A DNA stretch of 42,050 nt, taken from positions 1-42,050 of the forward strand of contig JAPLUN010000315.1 of the NCBI GenBank assembly GCA_026397715.1. Direction: 5' to 3'. The stretch comes from Verrucomicrobiota bacterium (GTDB lineage Bacteria; Verrucomicrobiota; Verrucomicrobiia; Verrucomicrobiales; Verrucomicrobiaceae). The notes beneath the pieces are model-generated. The model saw nothing but the letters and a program-made list of their open reading frames with translations, made no database searches and was not told the origin of the DNA. How positions within the stretch are numbered: position 1 is the stretch's first letter; each line of letters begins with the position of its first letter. The translations under genes were made by a program, and so were the position numbers. Positions 15,326 to 25,240 of the stretch are shown here, piece after piece.

Positions 15326-16078
15326 TCACCCAAACTGCTTCCAGAACATGAGCACAGAAATGATCAACCCGATGGCTGTGATGAGATGTCTCACTCTCTG
15401 CGGTGAGATGCGCTGAGAAAAGTGTGCTCCGAGATAGTAGCCGATCAATGCACCCGCTGTCAGGGCCAGCGCCTGCGGCCAGTTGACCATGCCAACAGCA
15501 ATAAACCAGACGGCCGCAATGACGTTGATCAGCGATCCGAGAATGTTCTTCAGCGCGTTCATCTCGTGGATGTCCGTCATGCCCATGAAACCGAATGAAG
15601 CGAGCATCAGAATGCCGATGCCTGCGCCAAAAAACGCGCCGTAAATCGCCACGGGCAGCTGCAGCGCGATGGAGAACCACAGAGCTTTCGCCTTCCCCTC
15701 CGTGGCAGACTTGCGCAGAAAGCCCTGAAGGAAAAACAGCACAGTGGCAAACAGCACGAGGAAGGGAATGAGCTTCGAGAATTGATCATCGCTGGTCTGT
15801 GTCAGCAACCAACTGCCGATGGCCGCACCGATGAGACAGATGGGAACAAAGCTCCACAGCAGCGTGCGGATCGCTTTTAAACGTCCACGAAAACCCAAGA
15901 TGCTGCCAGCCGTGCCAATGACCAGACCGACGGTGCTCGTCGCATTTGCCAGCACGGGCGGCGTGCCGCACATGAGCAGCACCGGAAATGTCAGCAGCGT
16001 GCCTCCACCCGCAATGGCGTTGATCGCACCGGCAGTGCAACCTGCGGCGCTGAGGGAGAGGATTTCAATCCATGTCAT
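15326..16078 (-). CDS. TauE/SafE (TSUP) family permease
   Basis: A 250-residue membrane protein of the sulfite exporter TauE/SafE family. The first half-repeat motif NAIAGGGTLLTFPVLL near residue 20 and the second, AIYGAFFGAGIGILML near 140, show the internal duplication typical of the family; about seven to eight hydrophobic segments can be counted. Known members move sulfite, sulfoacetate or other small organosulfur or carboxylate anions across the inner membrane; the substrate here is not predictable. It is convergent with the kinase gene and 56 bases downstream of the FG-GAP gene on the same strand. I use ATG 16078; an in-frame GTG at 16087 is an alternative. Confidence 0.9.
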   Translation of the reverse strand: MTWIEILSLSAAGCTAGAINAIAGGGTLLTFPVLLMCGTPPVLANATSTVGLVIGTAGSILGFRGRLKAIRTLLWSFVPICLIGAAIGSWLLTQTSDDQFSKLIPFLVLFATVLFFLQGFLRKSATEGKAKALWFSIALQLPVAIYGAFFGAGIGILMLASFGFMGMTDIHEMNALKNILGSLINVIAAVWFIAVGMVNWPQALALTAGALIGYYLGAHFSQRISPQRVRHLITAIGLIISVLMFWKQFG

Positions 16079-16134
16079 GCCTCTCACTACTCAGCACAGA
16101 GCACGTGGAAAGAGCGGTCTGTGAGCAAAACGAG

Positions 16135-18129
16135 CTATTTTGTCTGCGGATTTCGCAGGTAGTACAAATGCCCGTCTTCCGCACCGCCGACAAAATCCGG
16201 CAGGCCATCGGCATTGAAATCCACTGTGGTAGGACTCACGTCGTGGCCTTCGATGTTGGCATCAATGAGAAGACCCATGTCGGCGAAGAACCATTTTCCA
16301 TCGCTGCTGGAGGTCTGACGGATGAAGTTGGCGTTGGCGGAGTTGAGCAGGATGTCGAGCCTGCCGTCCTGGTCCCAGTCCATGATGCAGATCTTGCGCC
16401 TGCCGCTTTTGCCCGCAATGCCTGCATTCAGACGCAGCGGTTCGCCGGGCTTCATGGCGACAGGTGTTTTCACTTTGACCGCCTTGTCCGCTGCCGCAGG
16501 TGCTTGCACTTCCGGCGCGGCGCAGAGAACACGCTGCGGGTGCTTGAGGATCAGTTTGCCCTTCTGTTTTGCCCGCTCAAAAAACGCGAGATAGCCTTCT
16601 TGATCGAGCATGATGAGATCGGTCAGGCCGTCCTTGTTCCAATCGACGGCGACAGGTGTGGTGCGCCACTGGGTGAGCAGCGCTTTGCCTTCAGGGCGAA
16701 GCCAGCCGTAGGCGAGTGTGGGCTGCGGACCATTCCACTCAACCTCCACAGGCTGCGCTGCGGCAAGGTGAGGCTTTTGGCGTGTGCCGATGTTTTTGTA
16801 CCACACGACTTTGCCGAGGATGGAGTTCAGCAGAAGATCGGGCAGGCCATCGCCATCCCAATCGGCCACGGTCTGAGTAGTGTAGCCCCATTTGGCCTCG
16901 CAGGGGCCCTGGATGCTGCCATTGCCGCCGGCCATGGGGCGGATGACTTTGCCAGCAGCTTCGAGGCGTACAGGCGCGGCCCACTTCGGCGTCTCCACAC
17001 CTTTGCCGCTGAGGTTTTCAATGAAGCCGACGTAGCCCGCCGTGTTGCCACAGATGATGTCGGTGTCGCCGTCGCCATCCCAGTCGAATCCGACGGGCGT
17101 GGCGAGCGCGCCGAACTTCACCTGATCCGCCTCCTGCTGGAAGTAGCGCGGCTCAGCATAGACAGGCGCTTTATTGTCGAGTTTGCCGGTGTTTTCGATG
17201 AAGGCTACGCGGCCATCTTCGTCGCCACAGATGAGATCGACATCGCCATCCTTGTCCCAGTCAATCGCGGTGGGCGTGATCATCTCAAGATCCATCGTGA
17301 GATAGCGGCCCGTGTCTGCCTTCAGGCGGACGCCCAGCGCATACTTTGGTTGCGTGCGCGTACCGCTGTTTTGAAAATAGGTGAAGCCGTCGAGGAACTC
17401 GCCGCAGAGCAGGTCGAGATCGCCATCGCCATCGAAGTCCGCGAAGTTCGGTGAGGGCCAGCCGAAGGTTTCTACCGGGCGGTCGGTGGCCATGATTTTC
17501 TTCGGCTTGTCATAGGCCGGTTTATCATTCGTGCCGGTGTTGCGCAGCACATACACGTAGCCGCGCAGGGGGCCGTTCATCCAGCGGCCGTTTTCGTTGT
17601 AGGCGTTGTCCCAGCCGTACTCGGTCCAGTCATCGACGCCGACAATGAGGTCGTTGTTGCCGTCACCATCGAAATCCACCACGCGCCACATGTCGCCACG
17701 GACTTTGTTGGGGTGCACCTTCGCATCAAGCGGCAGCTTCTGCTCATGCTCCAGACCGGTTTTGAGAAAGTCAGGATACACTCTTCCAGGCGAAAGCACC
17801 TGCGGCTTGCCGTTCACATAGCTTACCTCCACATTCTGCTTTCCTGCACTGATGCGCTTGGCGGGCTTGAACACCGGCATCTTGTATTTCGACGTGTCGC
17901 CGCTGGCGTTCTCGAAGAAGTAGGTGCCGTTATAGGGCTTGTCGGGACAGTTCACGACAAGATCGAGATCTCCATCTCCATCGAAATCCATCGGCAGCGG
18001 CCACGCCCACAAACCCACACCGAGATCGACCACGAGGCCGGGATTGTTGTACTTGAGCGGCATGAGGCCGTCAGCGGCAAAAGTGTGGCTGCAGAAACAG
18101 GCGAGCAGGAGGGGTTGGAGGAGCTTCAT
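16135..18129 (-). CDS. Secreted FG-GAP/VCBS repeat protein
   Basis: A 664-residue exported protein with a Sec signal (MKLLQPLLLACFCSHTFA). At least nine calcium-binding-type motifs of the form D-x-D-x-D-G follow through its length, for example DFDGDGDLDLV, DFDGDGNNDLI, DWDKDGDVDLI, DWDGDGDTDII, DWNKDGLTDLI, DWDQDGRLDIL and DFNADGLPDFV. This indicates an integrin-alpha-like beta-propeller of FG-GAP/VCBS repeats. Such proteins bind calcium and often interact with polysaccharides or surfaces; no catalytic domain can be seen. The ATG at 18129 is chosen because it begins directly at the signal peptide; the frame extends 12 residues further upstream, into the end of the isomerase-like gene. That gene ends 14 bases upstream on the same strand, so the two are probably co-transcribed. 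Confidence 0.88.
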   Translation of the reverse strand: MKLLQPLLLACFCSHTFAADGLMPLKYNNPGLVVDLGVGLWAWPLPMDFDGDGDLDLVVNCPDKPYNGTYFFENASGDTSKYKMPVFKPAKRISAGKQNVEVSYVNGKPQVLSPGRVYPDFLKTGLEHEQKLPLDAKVHPNKVRGDMWRVVDFDGDGNNDLIVGVDDWTEYGWDNAYNENGRWMNGPLRGYVYVLRNTGTNDKPAYDKPKKIMATDRPVETFGWPSPNFADFDGDGDLDLLCGEFLDGFTYFQNSGTRTQPKYALGVRLKADTGRYLTMDLEMITPTAIDWDKDGDVDLICGDEDGRVAFIENTGKLDNKAPVYAEPRYFQQEADQVKFGALATPVGFDWDGDGDTDIICGNTAGYVGFIENLSGKGVETPKWAAPVRLEAAGKVIRPMAGGNGSIQGPCEAKWGYTTQTVADWDGDGLPDLLLNSILGKVVWYKNIGTRQKPHLAAAQPVEVEWNGPQPTLAYGWLRPEGKALLTQWRTTPVAVDWNKDGLTDLIMLDQEGYLAFFERAKQKGKLILKHPQRVLCAAPEVQAPAAADKAVKVKTPVAMKPGEPLRLNAGIAGKSGRRKICIMDWDQDGRLDILLNSANANFIRQTSSSDGKWFFADMGLLIDANIEGHDVSPTTVDFNADGLPDFVGGAEDGHLYYLRNPQTK

Positions 18130-18143
18130 GGTTGGGAAAACAA

Positions 18144-19748
18144 TCAACGCGACAGAGTGCCGCACACATTCACCTGCATGCCCAGGGCGCGGGCCATCGC
18201 CGCCTTGGCAAACATGCAGTCGTCCGCCGCCTTGGCATCATTCGCATAGGCGACCTGAACGTGGTTGGCCTGATGCTTGGCCATGAGTTGGTCGCGGCTC
18301 ACGCCATAGGTCACGGCGCTCATGATCGGCCACTGCGGGGTGGTGAGCTGCCAGCGGCGCTCGGTTTCCTCACGCGGAAGATCGACCACACAACCGCGGC
18401 CGATGTCCATGTGCAGTGCTTCATCCTGCACGTAGATGCGTGACCAGACGATTTCACCCGGCTTGGAAATGCCACGCAGTGTGGAGCCACCGCTCGGGAA
18501 GTACATCGCCGGCTGGCGGAAGCCCTCGGCGCTCTTCCAACCTTCAACGAAATGTGCGGGAGGCGCCGCGCCGCTGATGAGGAAGACCCAGACGTAGTCC
18601 TTGCCGTATTTTTCACCCCAGCGCACGTCGTGCAGGGTCGTTTCAACCGGCTGCTGCAGCGCGCGATGCACACGTTGCGTGAGCATTCCGTCGAGGCCTG
18701 CGCATTCGTCCACTTCATTGAAGTGCAGGAGCGGCTGGCCTTCCAGCAAGGTGCGTTTGCGGTCACGCGACTTCACCGGCGGGCGGTCCGAGTTGTTCAG
18801 CATGCCTTCCACGAGGTCACTTGCCGGCAGCAGGTCCTTCAAGCCCTGCTGATATTGGATGCCGACGGCGTCGCAGCCGAAGTCATCCGCGATGCGCAGG
18901 GCAGCGGCGTACATTTTGCACTGCAGCCGCACCTGATCGCGCGTGAGCTGCGTGGCGTGATTGTCGCCGAGTTGGAATGTCATGCCGTGTTTCACCACCC
19001 AGGTGTGGATCGCCAGTGCATCGGAATCGCTCACTTGCATCGTCTCATGATAGAGCGCCGACTGGCTCAGCCGCTCCTTGAACACGCCGCAGGCATGCAG
19101 TGCATGGTCAGGAATGATGGCATTGAACATGCCCATGCAGCCTTCATCAAAAATGCCCATGATGGCCTTGTCTGCGCGCAAAGTGGCCGCCAGTTCCTTG
19201 CCCAATGCCGCCGCTTTGGCCGGCACCTTCACCTTCTCCAACTTTTGCACGTGGCTGAGGTCATGGGTGATGCTGCCGGACTTGAGCCACTGCTTCAGCT
19301 TGGTCTTGAAAAATGCATCCGTGAAATCTTCGCTCCAGAGCGTGGAGTATTTCACGCCCGCCTTTGTGAGGGAGCCGTTGAGATTGAGCATGCCGACCAG
19401 TCCAGGCCACTGGCCGCTCCAGTTTGCCACCGTCAAAATCGGGCCGCGATGCGTGGTCAAGCCTGCCAGCACATGATGCGAGTATTGCCATACTGCCTCC
19501 GCCACGATCAGCGGTGCCTCGGGGTCGATGCCACGAAAAACCTCAATGCCCATCCGCTGCGAGTCGATGAATCCGTGTTTCTTCGATGTGTCCAGGGCAT
19601 GCGCACGTTTGACCTCCCAGCCCTCCGCCTTCAGTGCGGCACCCAGCGCCTCCTCCATGGCTGCCTGGGCTGGCCAGCACGTTTGATTGGCAGAAAGGCG
19701 CAGGTCACCGCTGGCCACGAGCTGAACGATTTTGGATTTGGATGGCAT
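18144..19748 (-). CDS. L-fucose/L-arabinose isomerase family protein
   Basis: A 534-residue cytoplasmic protein that reads as a member of the fucose/arabinose isomerase superfamily. Supporting stretches are the N-terminal [14 protein letters not shown], the domain-2 segment [21 protein letters not shown] near residue 120, [16 protein letters not shown] near 200 with a candidate metal-binding acid, and [20 protein letters not shown] near 290. Family members interconvert aldoses and ketoses such as L-fucose and L-fuculose using a divalent metal. The substrate cannot be read from the sequence, and subfamilies of unknown activity exist. The gene lies 104 bases after an agarase-like hydrolase, consistent with intracellular handling of a released deoxy- or galacto-configured sugar. 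ATG 19748 is preferred over the in-frame start at 19766. Confidence 0.72.
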   Translation of the reverse strand: MPSKSKIVQLVASGDLRLSANQTCWPAQAAMEEALGAALKAEGWEVKRAHALDTSKKHGFIDSQRMGIEVFRGIDPEAPLIVAEAVWQYSHHVLAGLTTHRGPILTVANWSGQWPGLVGMLNLNGSLTKAGVKYSTLWSEDFTDAFFKTKLKQWLKSGSITHDLSHVQKLEKVKVPAKAAALGKELAATLRADKAIMGIFDEGCMGMFNAIIPDHALHACGVFKERLSQSALYHETMQVSDSDALAIHTWVVKHGMTFQLGDNHATQLTRDQVRLQCKMYAAALRIADDFGCDAVGIQYQQGLKDLLPASDLVEGMLNNSDRPPVKSRDRKRTLLEGQPLLHFNEVDECAGLDGMLTQRVHRALQQPVETTLHDVRWGEKYGKDYVWVFLISGAAPPAHFVEGWKSAEGFRQPAMYFPSGGSTLRGISKPGEIVWSRIYVQDEALHMDIGRGCVVDLPREETERRWQLTTPQWPIMSAVTYGVSRDQLMAKHQANHVQVAYANDAKAADDCMFAKAAMARALGMQVNVCGTLSR

Positions 19749-19852
19749 AAACCACATCTTAGCCAAGAGACTTGCATTTCACCAGCACAAGTCACAACTC
19801 GCACCAGATGCGCATCCTTGGCACCTGGATGACCATCCTTGATCTAGCCGCT

Positions 19853-21970
19853 TTATTTTGCCTCGACTCGGAAACGGGGATCATCCCAGGCGAACGGTGG
19901 GCGCTTGCCCAGCAGGAGATCATAGATGGTGTGGTTGGTCTTCATCATTTCGGCCAGCATGTCCTTCCACGGACGATCTGCCACGCTGACGAGGCCGGTG
20001 TTGTAGCTCTCTCCATTGTACTTGCTGAACCAGCGGCCAGTCGTGGCCTGATCAATGAGGGTGAACCACTCAATGCCAATGACAAATCCCAGGGAGGCGC
20101 TCTGCTCGACGTAGTTGCGATAGGCCAGTCCCCTCTCATGCTGGCTGCTGACTTCACGCCCGCCCACCAGCCCGCTGTCCTTGGGCGAGGCCCAGAAGAA
20201 CTCGCTGAGCATCATTGGCTTGTTGCCGGTCCATTCGTGAAAGCGCTTCAGTGCCGCCGTATCGACACCCATGGTGTAGTAGTTGTAGGACACGATGTCT
20301 AGATGCCTGCCCATGATGCGGCAGAGATGTTCATCATTCATCGTCACCGGCTGTAAACGGCTGCCGATGAGCATGTGCTTCGTGTCGTGCTGGCGGAACA
20401 GTTTTTCGGCCTGCGCGAAGTAGTTTTCCATGAACGCGCCCACATAGTCTTTCATGTCTGCTTTGGCTGCGTCCGTGGTCACTGCGAGGCCGACATCCAG
20501 CAACTCATCAAAGGTGGCCGCTTTGAGCTGCCATGCGTTGTTGAAGACATCCACGGAGTGGTACTTGTCCTTCAGCACCGCCACCAGACGCCGCTTGCAG
20601 GCATGCTGACCAGTGAGGGAGGGAACGACGCGTGCGATTTCATCATAGCGCGGCTCATTCACGATGAAATAACCGATGAGCAGCGGATCATTGGCGCGCG
20701 CAGGCAGCTCACGGGCGAGGTTTTCGGCGATCTTTTGCCCCGTTGGTGCATCATACGGATCCCACACCTCATGCACGCCGGGGATGCGCGGCACGCCTTC
20801 CCAGGCATTGATCGGCAGGCTGGTCACATACGGGAAATCGACCTTCACATGTGCATTCTCGGGCGTGGGACTGAACGCGCCGATCGAGTTGAAGCCCCAC
20901 TTGCGCACCCGCTCGATCATGCGTGAGGCATGCGTTTCATAGTCATAGGGAGCGCCGAACTTGCGGATCACGTTCGCGAGATAGAAGGAGAAATTCGCAT
21001 CGCCATCACCGGGCCGGAAGGCACTGGCAAACTCGCCCTCCGCCTTTGGCAGCCACTCGTAGATGCCCTCGCGACCTGTGACGTAGGTGTAGTCATCGCT
21101 CGGGGCGAAGCCGCAGATGCCCAGGTGGAAGAAGGCGTTCCCATCGGGATCCACCAACCATGACTTGTCCTGCTTCTGCTCCACATGAAAGAAGCCGGTC
21201 TTCTTCAGGCCAAGCGCCTCACCACTGCCGGGTTGGCCGCCGAAACGATCCAGCTTCGGTGTTTCGATGTTTGAGTAGTAACTTTTGTCGGCCTCCACAT
21301 CAGCCTTCAGGTCTTCCAGGCTTTTGAGCTTGTTCGGGAACGAATCTTTGAGGCTCTGACCAAAGGGATCAATCAGCTTTGCGACGGCAGCGAGATCTGA
21401 AGTGATGCGAATTTTCGCCGTTGGCTGGTCTTTATTGTACGGCACCATGAAGAACCAGTTGTAGATCGCCCAGTTCCACTCGCGATTGTCCGTGAGCTGC
21501 TGAAATGAATATTCCGGCGTGGTGAAGCTCAGGCTCTGCCCCTGCGCATTCTTCAGCAGAAAGCTTGTGCTGTTCAGGCTCGCGAAATGTGGTGGCGAAG
21601 ATTTTTCCGACGGAAACTTGCCCTCCTTGTCTGCAATCTTCCACTCGCCGCCTTTCGCGAAACCGATGTCGATAAGGACGGACATTTTCCATGACTTCAC
21701 ATCTGCTGGCACACCTTTAAATGAGAGGTCGATCTCATCCTTGCTGATGGAAATCGCGCACTCCGCCCCGCCCTCATAGCGCACCGTCGCGTTTGTCCCG
21801 GTCGCTTTCACCTCGATCTGTTTGTGCACCGGATCAAACTCAGGATAGGTCAGCGTGAAGCTGCCGAGGCTGCCGGCGGATATTTCAATGCCTGCACCGG
21901 TGGATTGAAGTTCAGCGGCGGATGCGGTCGCGCAAACAATCGAGATCAGACTAAAAATGAGTGACTTCAT
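19853..21970 (-). CDS. Exported glycoside hydrolase, agarase/GH50-like
   Basis: A 705-residue exported protein with a Sec signal (MKSLIFSLISIVCATASA). Residues ~20-230 form a beta-rich N-terminal region. The catalytic part begins around GFFHVEQK and SWLVDPDGNAFFHLGICGF near 300, a phrase typical of GH50-type agarases and relatives. In a clan GH-A barrel the acid/base would be Glu439 in FIVNEPRYDE and the nucleophile Glu590 in MLSEFFWAS; the 151-residue spacing is compatible. Agarases cleave beta-1,4 bonds in agar, but related proteins occur in non-marine Verrucomicrobiota, so the substrate may be another beta-galactan. Neighbours are an isomerase-like gene downstream and a MATE transporter upstream. 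The start at ATG 21970 places the signal peptide at the N-terminus; the longer frame would overlap the MATE gene. Confidence 0.72.
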   Translation of the reverse strand: MKSLIFSLISIVCATASAAELQSTGAGIEISAGSLGSFTLTYPEFDPVHKQIEVKATGTNATVRYEGGAECAISISKDEIDLSFKGVPADVKSWKMSVLIDIGFAKGGEWKIADKEGKFPSEKSSPPHFASLNSTSFLLKNAQGQSLSFTTPEYSFQQLTDNREWNWAIYNWFFMVPYNKDQPTAKIRITSDLAAVAKLIDPFGQSLKDSFPNKLKSLEDLKADVEADKSYYSNIETPKLDRFGGQPGSGEALGLKKTGFFHVEQKQDKSWLVDPDGNAFFHLGICGFAPSDDYTYVTGREGIYEWLPKAEGEFASAFRPGDGDANFSFYLANVIRKFGAPYDYETHASRMIERVRKWGFNSIGAFSPTPENAHVKVDFPYVTSLPINAWEGVPRIPGVHEVWDPYDAPTGQKIAENLARELPARANDPLLIGYFIVNEPRYDEIARVVPSLTGQHACKRRLVAVLKDKYHSVDVFNNAWQLKAATFDELLDVGLAVTTDAAKADMKDYVGAFMENYFAQAEKLFRQHDTKHMLIGSRLQPVTMNDEHLCRIMGRHLDIVSYNYYTMGVDTAALKRFHEWTGNKPMMLSEFFWASPKDSGLVGGREVSSQHERGLAYRNYVEQSASLGFVIGIEWFTLIDQATTGRWFSKYNGESYNTGLVSVADRPWKDMLAEMMKTNHTIYDLLLGKRPPFAWDDPRFRVEAK

Positions 21971-21992
21971 AAAATGATAAGGTCGGCTGAAT

Positions 21993-23402
21993 TCAAACCT
22001 TCTGAGTTTTCCACCTGCCACGTTTGAACAGCAAACCGCTGAAGATGGCTAGCAACGAGTAGGAAACGGGAACCGAGATGAACGCGCCGAGAGGGCCAAA
22101 GGCGAAGGTTTTCGAAAACAGCCACGCGATGGGAATCTGACCAACCCAGAGGCATAGGAAATTCAGTCGCGCGGGCGTCCAGGTGTCACCGGAGCCATTG
22201 AACGCGGCCTCGAAGCACATGCCGGCCGCGTAAAGCGGGAAAGCAAGGCTAACGACCCACAATGCCTGGGTGCCGTAGGCCACCACCTCAGGATCCTGGG
22301 TGAACAAACGAATCAGCGGATGTGCGCACAGCACGAAGAAGATCCCGATCAAGCTCAGGACGATGACGTCGAACTTCACGGCGATCTTGACCGCTGCCTC
22401 CGCACGCTCTGGTTTATGTGCGCCGAGGTTTTGCCCCACCAAAGTGGCTCCAGCATTCGCCAGCCCCCACGCTGGCATCAGCGCAAAGACCACAATGCGT
22501 ATCGCAATCGTGTAACCTGCCAGCGCTGAACTGCCGAAGAGTGCGAGGATTTTGAACAGCCCCACCCAGCTCGTGGTGCTGATGAGAAGCTGCACGATGC
22601 CGCTGCCGGACTTGCTCAGCACCGCTGCGATCACCTCCCGTTCCGGTTTGAAATGCTGCCAGCGCACTTTCACACGGCTGTGATGCCCTGCGAGATGCCA
22701 GAGCTGATACAGAACGCCAATACCGCGGCCGATGTTCGTCGCCACGGCGGCTCCTGTGACACCCAATTCGGGGAAAATCCACCAGCCGAAGATGAAGCAT
22801 GGCCCCAGCACGATGTTCAGCGCATTCGCCAGCCATAATGTCCGCATGGCGATCACGGCATCACCCGCACCCCGAAAAATGGCGTTGATGAGGAAGATCA
22901 AAAAGACCGTGGCATTGCCACCCAGCATCGTGCGGGCAAAACCGGTGCCGAGCGTCACTATTTCCTCACCAGCACCCATCAGTCGCAGAATGTCAGGGGC
23001 AAAATACCCGAGTACGATGCCAATGCCCGTCGCCGCAAGCACCCCCAGCAGCACGATTTGTCCCGCCGCCTGTGCTGCGAGCTCCGGCTCCTTTTCACCA
23101 ATGCGGCGCGAAATGATCGCCGTGGCGGCAATCGCTATGCCAATGGCGACCGCATAGATGAGCGTCATGATCGACTCCGTCAGGCCTACGACGGCCACGG
23201 CCTCCTTTCCTAGATGCGAAACCCAAAAAACATCCGCCACGGCGAACAACGACTCCATGACCATCTCCAGCACCATCGGCACCGCGAGCAGGATGACCGC
23301 ACGATTCAGCGGCAGCGCGGTGTAGTCATGCTGCTCCGCACCGCGCAGTGACTGCCGCACGCTCTGCCAGAATGAAACCGGTGGTGACGCCTCTTCACTC
23401 AT
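21993..23402 (-). CDS. MATE family efflux transporter (first copy)
   Basis: A 469-residue integral membrane protein of the MATE (multidrug and toxic compound extrusion) family, with about twelve hydrophobic segments in two similar halves. Typical stretches are LAVPMVLEMVMESLFAVADVFWVSHLG near residue 35 and, in the second half, NAGATLVGQNLGAHKPERAEAA near 315. The family exports cationic drugs and metabolites using Na+ or H+ gradients. Its ATG at 23402 directly follows the TGA of the DUF5069 gene, which indicates co-translation. The signal-peptide start of the agarase-like gene is 22 bases downstream. A second MATE gene lies 500 bases upstream, and the two are clearly divergent paralogues, not a recent duplication. 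Confidence 0.93.
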   Translation of the reverse strand: MSEEASPPVSFWQSVRQSLRGAEQHDYTALPLNRAVILLAVPMVLEMVMESLFAVADVFWVSHLGKEAVAVVGLTESIMTLIYAVAIGIAIAATAIISRRIGEKEPELAAQAAGQIVLLGVLAATGIGIVLGYFAPDILRLMGAGEEIVTLGTGFARTMLGGNATVFLIFLINAIFRGAGDAVIAMRTLWLANALNIVLGPCFIFGWWIFPELGVTGAAVATNIGRGIGVLYQLWHLAGHHSRVKVRWQHFKPEREVIAAVLSKSGSGIVQLLISTTSWVGLFKILALFGSSALAGYTIAIRIVVFALMPAWGLANAGATLVGQNLGAHKPERAEAAVKIAVKFDVIVLSLIGIFFVLCAHPLIRLFTQDPEVVAYGTQALWVVSLAFPLYAAGMCFEAAFNGSGDTWTPARLNFLCLWVGQIPIAWLFSKTFAFGPLGAFISVPVSYSLLAIFSGLLFKRGRWKTQKV

Positions 23403-23840
23403 TCAAGGCAGCCTTCCCTCATCCACATCAATGTATTTCGTGATGGTCTGGATGTCGTCACGATCACCGAGGCCGCCATCGGCTTTTCGTTTTGCCAATA
23501 TGTCCGTGATGTGATCATTGATGCCGAGTTTCAGGATGTAGTAGTTCCACACGAGCTTGTCGGTGTCATTCAGCGGACGGCCGTGCACCTGGCACCAGTG
23601 CAAGATCTCTTCGTCTGTCCCACCTTCCAGCACACGAGTCTTGAGGTCGTCATAGTTCACATGCAGGAATCCAACGCAGCTGCCGTCACTGCCTTTGCCC
23701 AAATTTGCATGGAGATCCTCCCACAGCTTGCCAGCGGCATGCAGGCGGATCTTGCCCAGCATGCGCGGGAAGTATTTCAAACCGGCGGTTTCATCGAGTG
23801 GACTGCAAGGCAGCGTGGCGGGGTCAGGTTTGGCGGACAT
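23403..23840 (-). CDS. DUF5069 domain-containing protein
   Basis: A 145-residue soluble protein matching DUF5069, a small family found mainly in Verrucomicrobiota and Planctomycetota, with no assigned function. Recognisable stretches are LKYFPRMLGKIRLHAAGKL near residue 21, GSCVGFLHVNYDDLK near 52, and EEILHWCQVHGR near 77. There is no signal peptide, membrane segment or metal-binding cluster. Its stop codon abuts the ATG of the downstream MATE gene, so expression is linked to transport, but nothing shows a functional link. It begins 68 bases after the end of the second MATE gene. Confidence 0.85.
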   Translation of the reverse strand: MSAKPDPATLPCSPLDETAGLKYFPRMLGKIRLHAAGKLWEDLHANLGKGSDGSCVGFLHVNYDDLKTRVLEGGTDEEILHWCQVHGRPLNDTDKLVWNYYILKLGINDHITDILAKRKADGGLGDRDDIQTITKYIDVDEGRLP

Positions 23841-23908
23841 GACGGATGCGTCGCCGGTGCGGTGAATTTGTCAATCAGGCGCTGCTCGTCTGCAGCGACA
23901 GAAATGCC

Positions 23909-25240
23909 TCAAAACTTCCGCCAGCCCCAGCCGAGCGCGAAAAGGGCGGCGCTCCAGGTGACAATGCAGATGCCCCACCACACGCCCCACAGCCCCCAGC
24001 CAAGGGTGAAGGCCAGGGTGTGAAACACCACCACGGGTGCGACGAGCTGCCGGTAGATGCCCATCCACAGGCCATAGGCAGGCTGCTTGATGCCCTGCAT
24101 GGCAAAGACAGTGACAAACAGAATCGGGTAGGCCGCAAGAGTGAGCGATGAGCTAAGCAAGTAGTCGCGACCATGCCCGATCACGATCGGATCCTGGCTG
24201 AACATCCTCATGGCGGGTTCACCCAAGAGCCACACAAGCAAGCCGCCGATCAGCATCAGTCCCGCACCGATTTTCACATTCGTCACCCAGGCCTCGCGCA
24301 CGCGGTGCGGCAGACCGGCACCGTGATTCTGCCCCACGATGCTCAGCACCGCCACATTCAGGCCGATGGCAGGCATGAGCACAATCTGCTCCACTCGTGT
24401 AGCAATGCCCGTGGCAGCCACAGCCTCTTTGCCGAAGTGCTTCACAAACCAGGTGATGACAAACACCCCCAGCGAGATGGTGAGCATGTTCAGCGCCGCT
24501 GGAATTGCCTGTCCTGCGATCCGCCGCAGCACCTGCACATCAGGTTTGAAATCATCCCGCCGCAGATTGCGGCAATAGTCCGCCTTGCTAACATGAGACC
24601 ACAGAAAGACTCCACCACCCATCTGCACAAGCACCGTGGCCAGCGCGATGCCGGCCACGCCCAGTGCGGGCAGGCCCGTCAAGCCCCACATCAGCACTGG
24701 ATTAAGCACGATATTCGCCACGAAGCCGACGATGAGAAAATTCCGATATACCCAGGTGGTGCCCTGCGCAGACAGAGCTGAGTTCAGGATCATCGGCAGC
24801 AAAAAGAACACCCCTCCGGCGAGGATCACGTGCATGTAATCCAGCACCGCGCTCAAATAACTGCCCTCGGCGCCGAGCAGCCGAAACAACCCCGGGGCCA
24901 CCAGCCAGCCCACGATGGAAAGCAGCACACCCGCCGTGGTGGCAAACACCAGCGACTGAGCAAACACCCTGCGTGCCTCCGCCGCATGCCCCGCGCCCAG
25001 CGCATTCGCCAGCAAGGCCGTGGTGCCCTGGCTGATGCCACTGCCGATGGCAAACACAACGAAGTACAACGGAAAGGATAGCGAAAGCGCCGCCAGCGAC
25101 TCCGTGCCCAGCCAGCCCGCGCAAAGCGTGTCCACCACATTGAACATCGTGTTGAAAAACATGCCCACACTCATCGGCAGCGCGATGCGCCAGATGAGCT
25201 GCGGAATGGGATCTGTGGTGAGCGAGAGTGGCTGCTTCAT
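23909..25240 (-). CDS. MATE family efflux transporter (second copy)
   Basis: A 443-residue MATE family transporter with about twelve membrane segments. Landmarks are IWRIALPMSVGMFFNTMFNVVDT near residue 15, GISQGTTALLANALGAG near 70, and GLNVAVLSIVGQNHGAGLPHRV near 310. The ATG at 25240 overlaps the stop of the DinB-family gene (ATGA), so the two are translationally coupled, and both are divergent from an HxlR regulator. This arrangement suggests inducible efflux of a toxic, perhaps thiol-reactive, compound. The substrate is not known. An upstream in-frame extension to 25342 lies inside the DinB gene and was rejected. Confidence 0.92.
   Translation of the reverse strand: MKQPLSLTTDPIPQLIWRIALPMSVGMFFNTMFNVVDTLCAGWLGTESLAALSLSFPLYFVVFAIGSGISQGTTALLANALGAGHAAEARRVFAQSLVFATTAGVLLSIVGWLVAPGLFRLLGAEGSYLSAVLDYMHVILAGGVFFLLPMILNSALSAQGTTWVYRNFLIVGFVANIVLNPVLMWGLTGLPALGVAGIALATVLVQMGGGVFLWSHVSKADYCRNLRRDDFKPDVQVLRRIAGQAIPAALNMLTISLGVFVITWFVKHFGKEAVAATGIATRVEQIVLMPAIGLNVAVLSIVGQNHGAGLPHRVREAWVTNVKIGAGLMLIGGLLVWLLGEPAMRMFSQDPIVIGHGRDYLLSSSLTLAAYPILFVTVFAMQGIKQPAYGLWMGIYRQLVAPVVVFHTLAFTLGWGLWGVWWGICIVTWSAALFALGWGWRKF

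Noticed and set aside
19767..19852. Short palindrome GATGCGCATC in the gap between the agarase-like and isomerase-like genes
   Set aside because: A ten-base dyad alone is common by chance, and it is not at a position that clearly controls the next gene.
22510..22536. TGTAAC followed by TGAA inside the first MATE gene
   Set aside because: The spacing is 10, not 16, and it lies antisense in coding sequence, so it does not match the element before the sigma and kinase genes.
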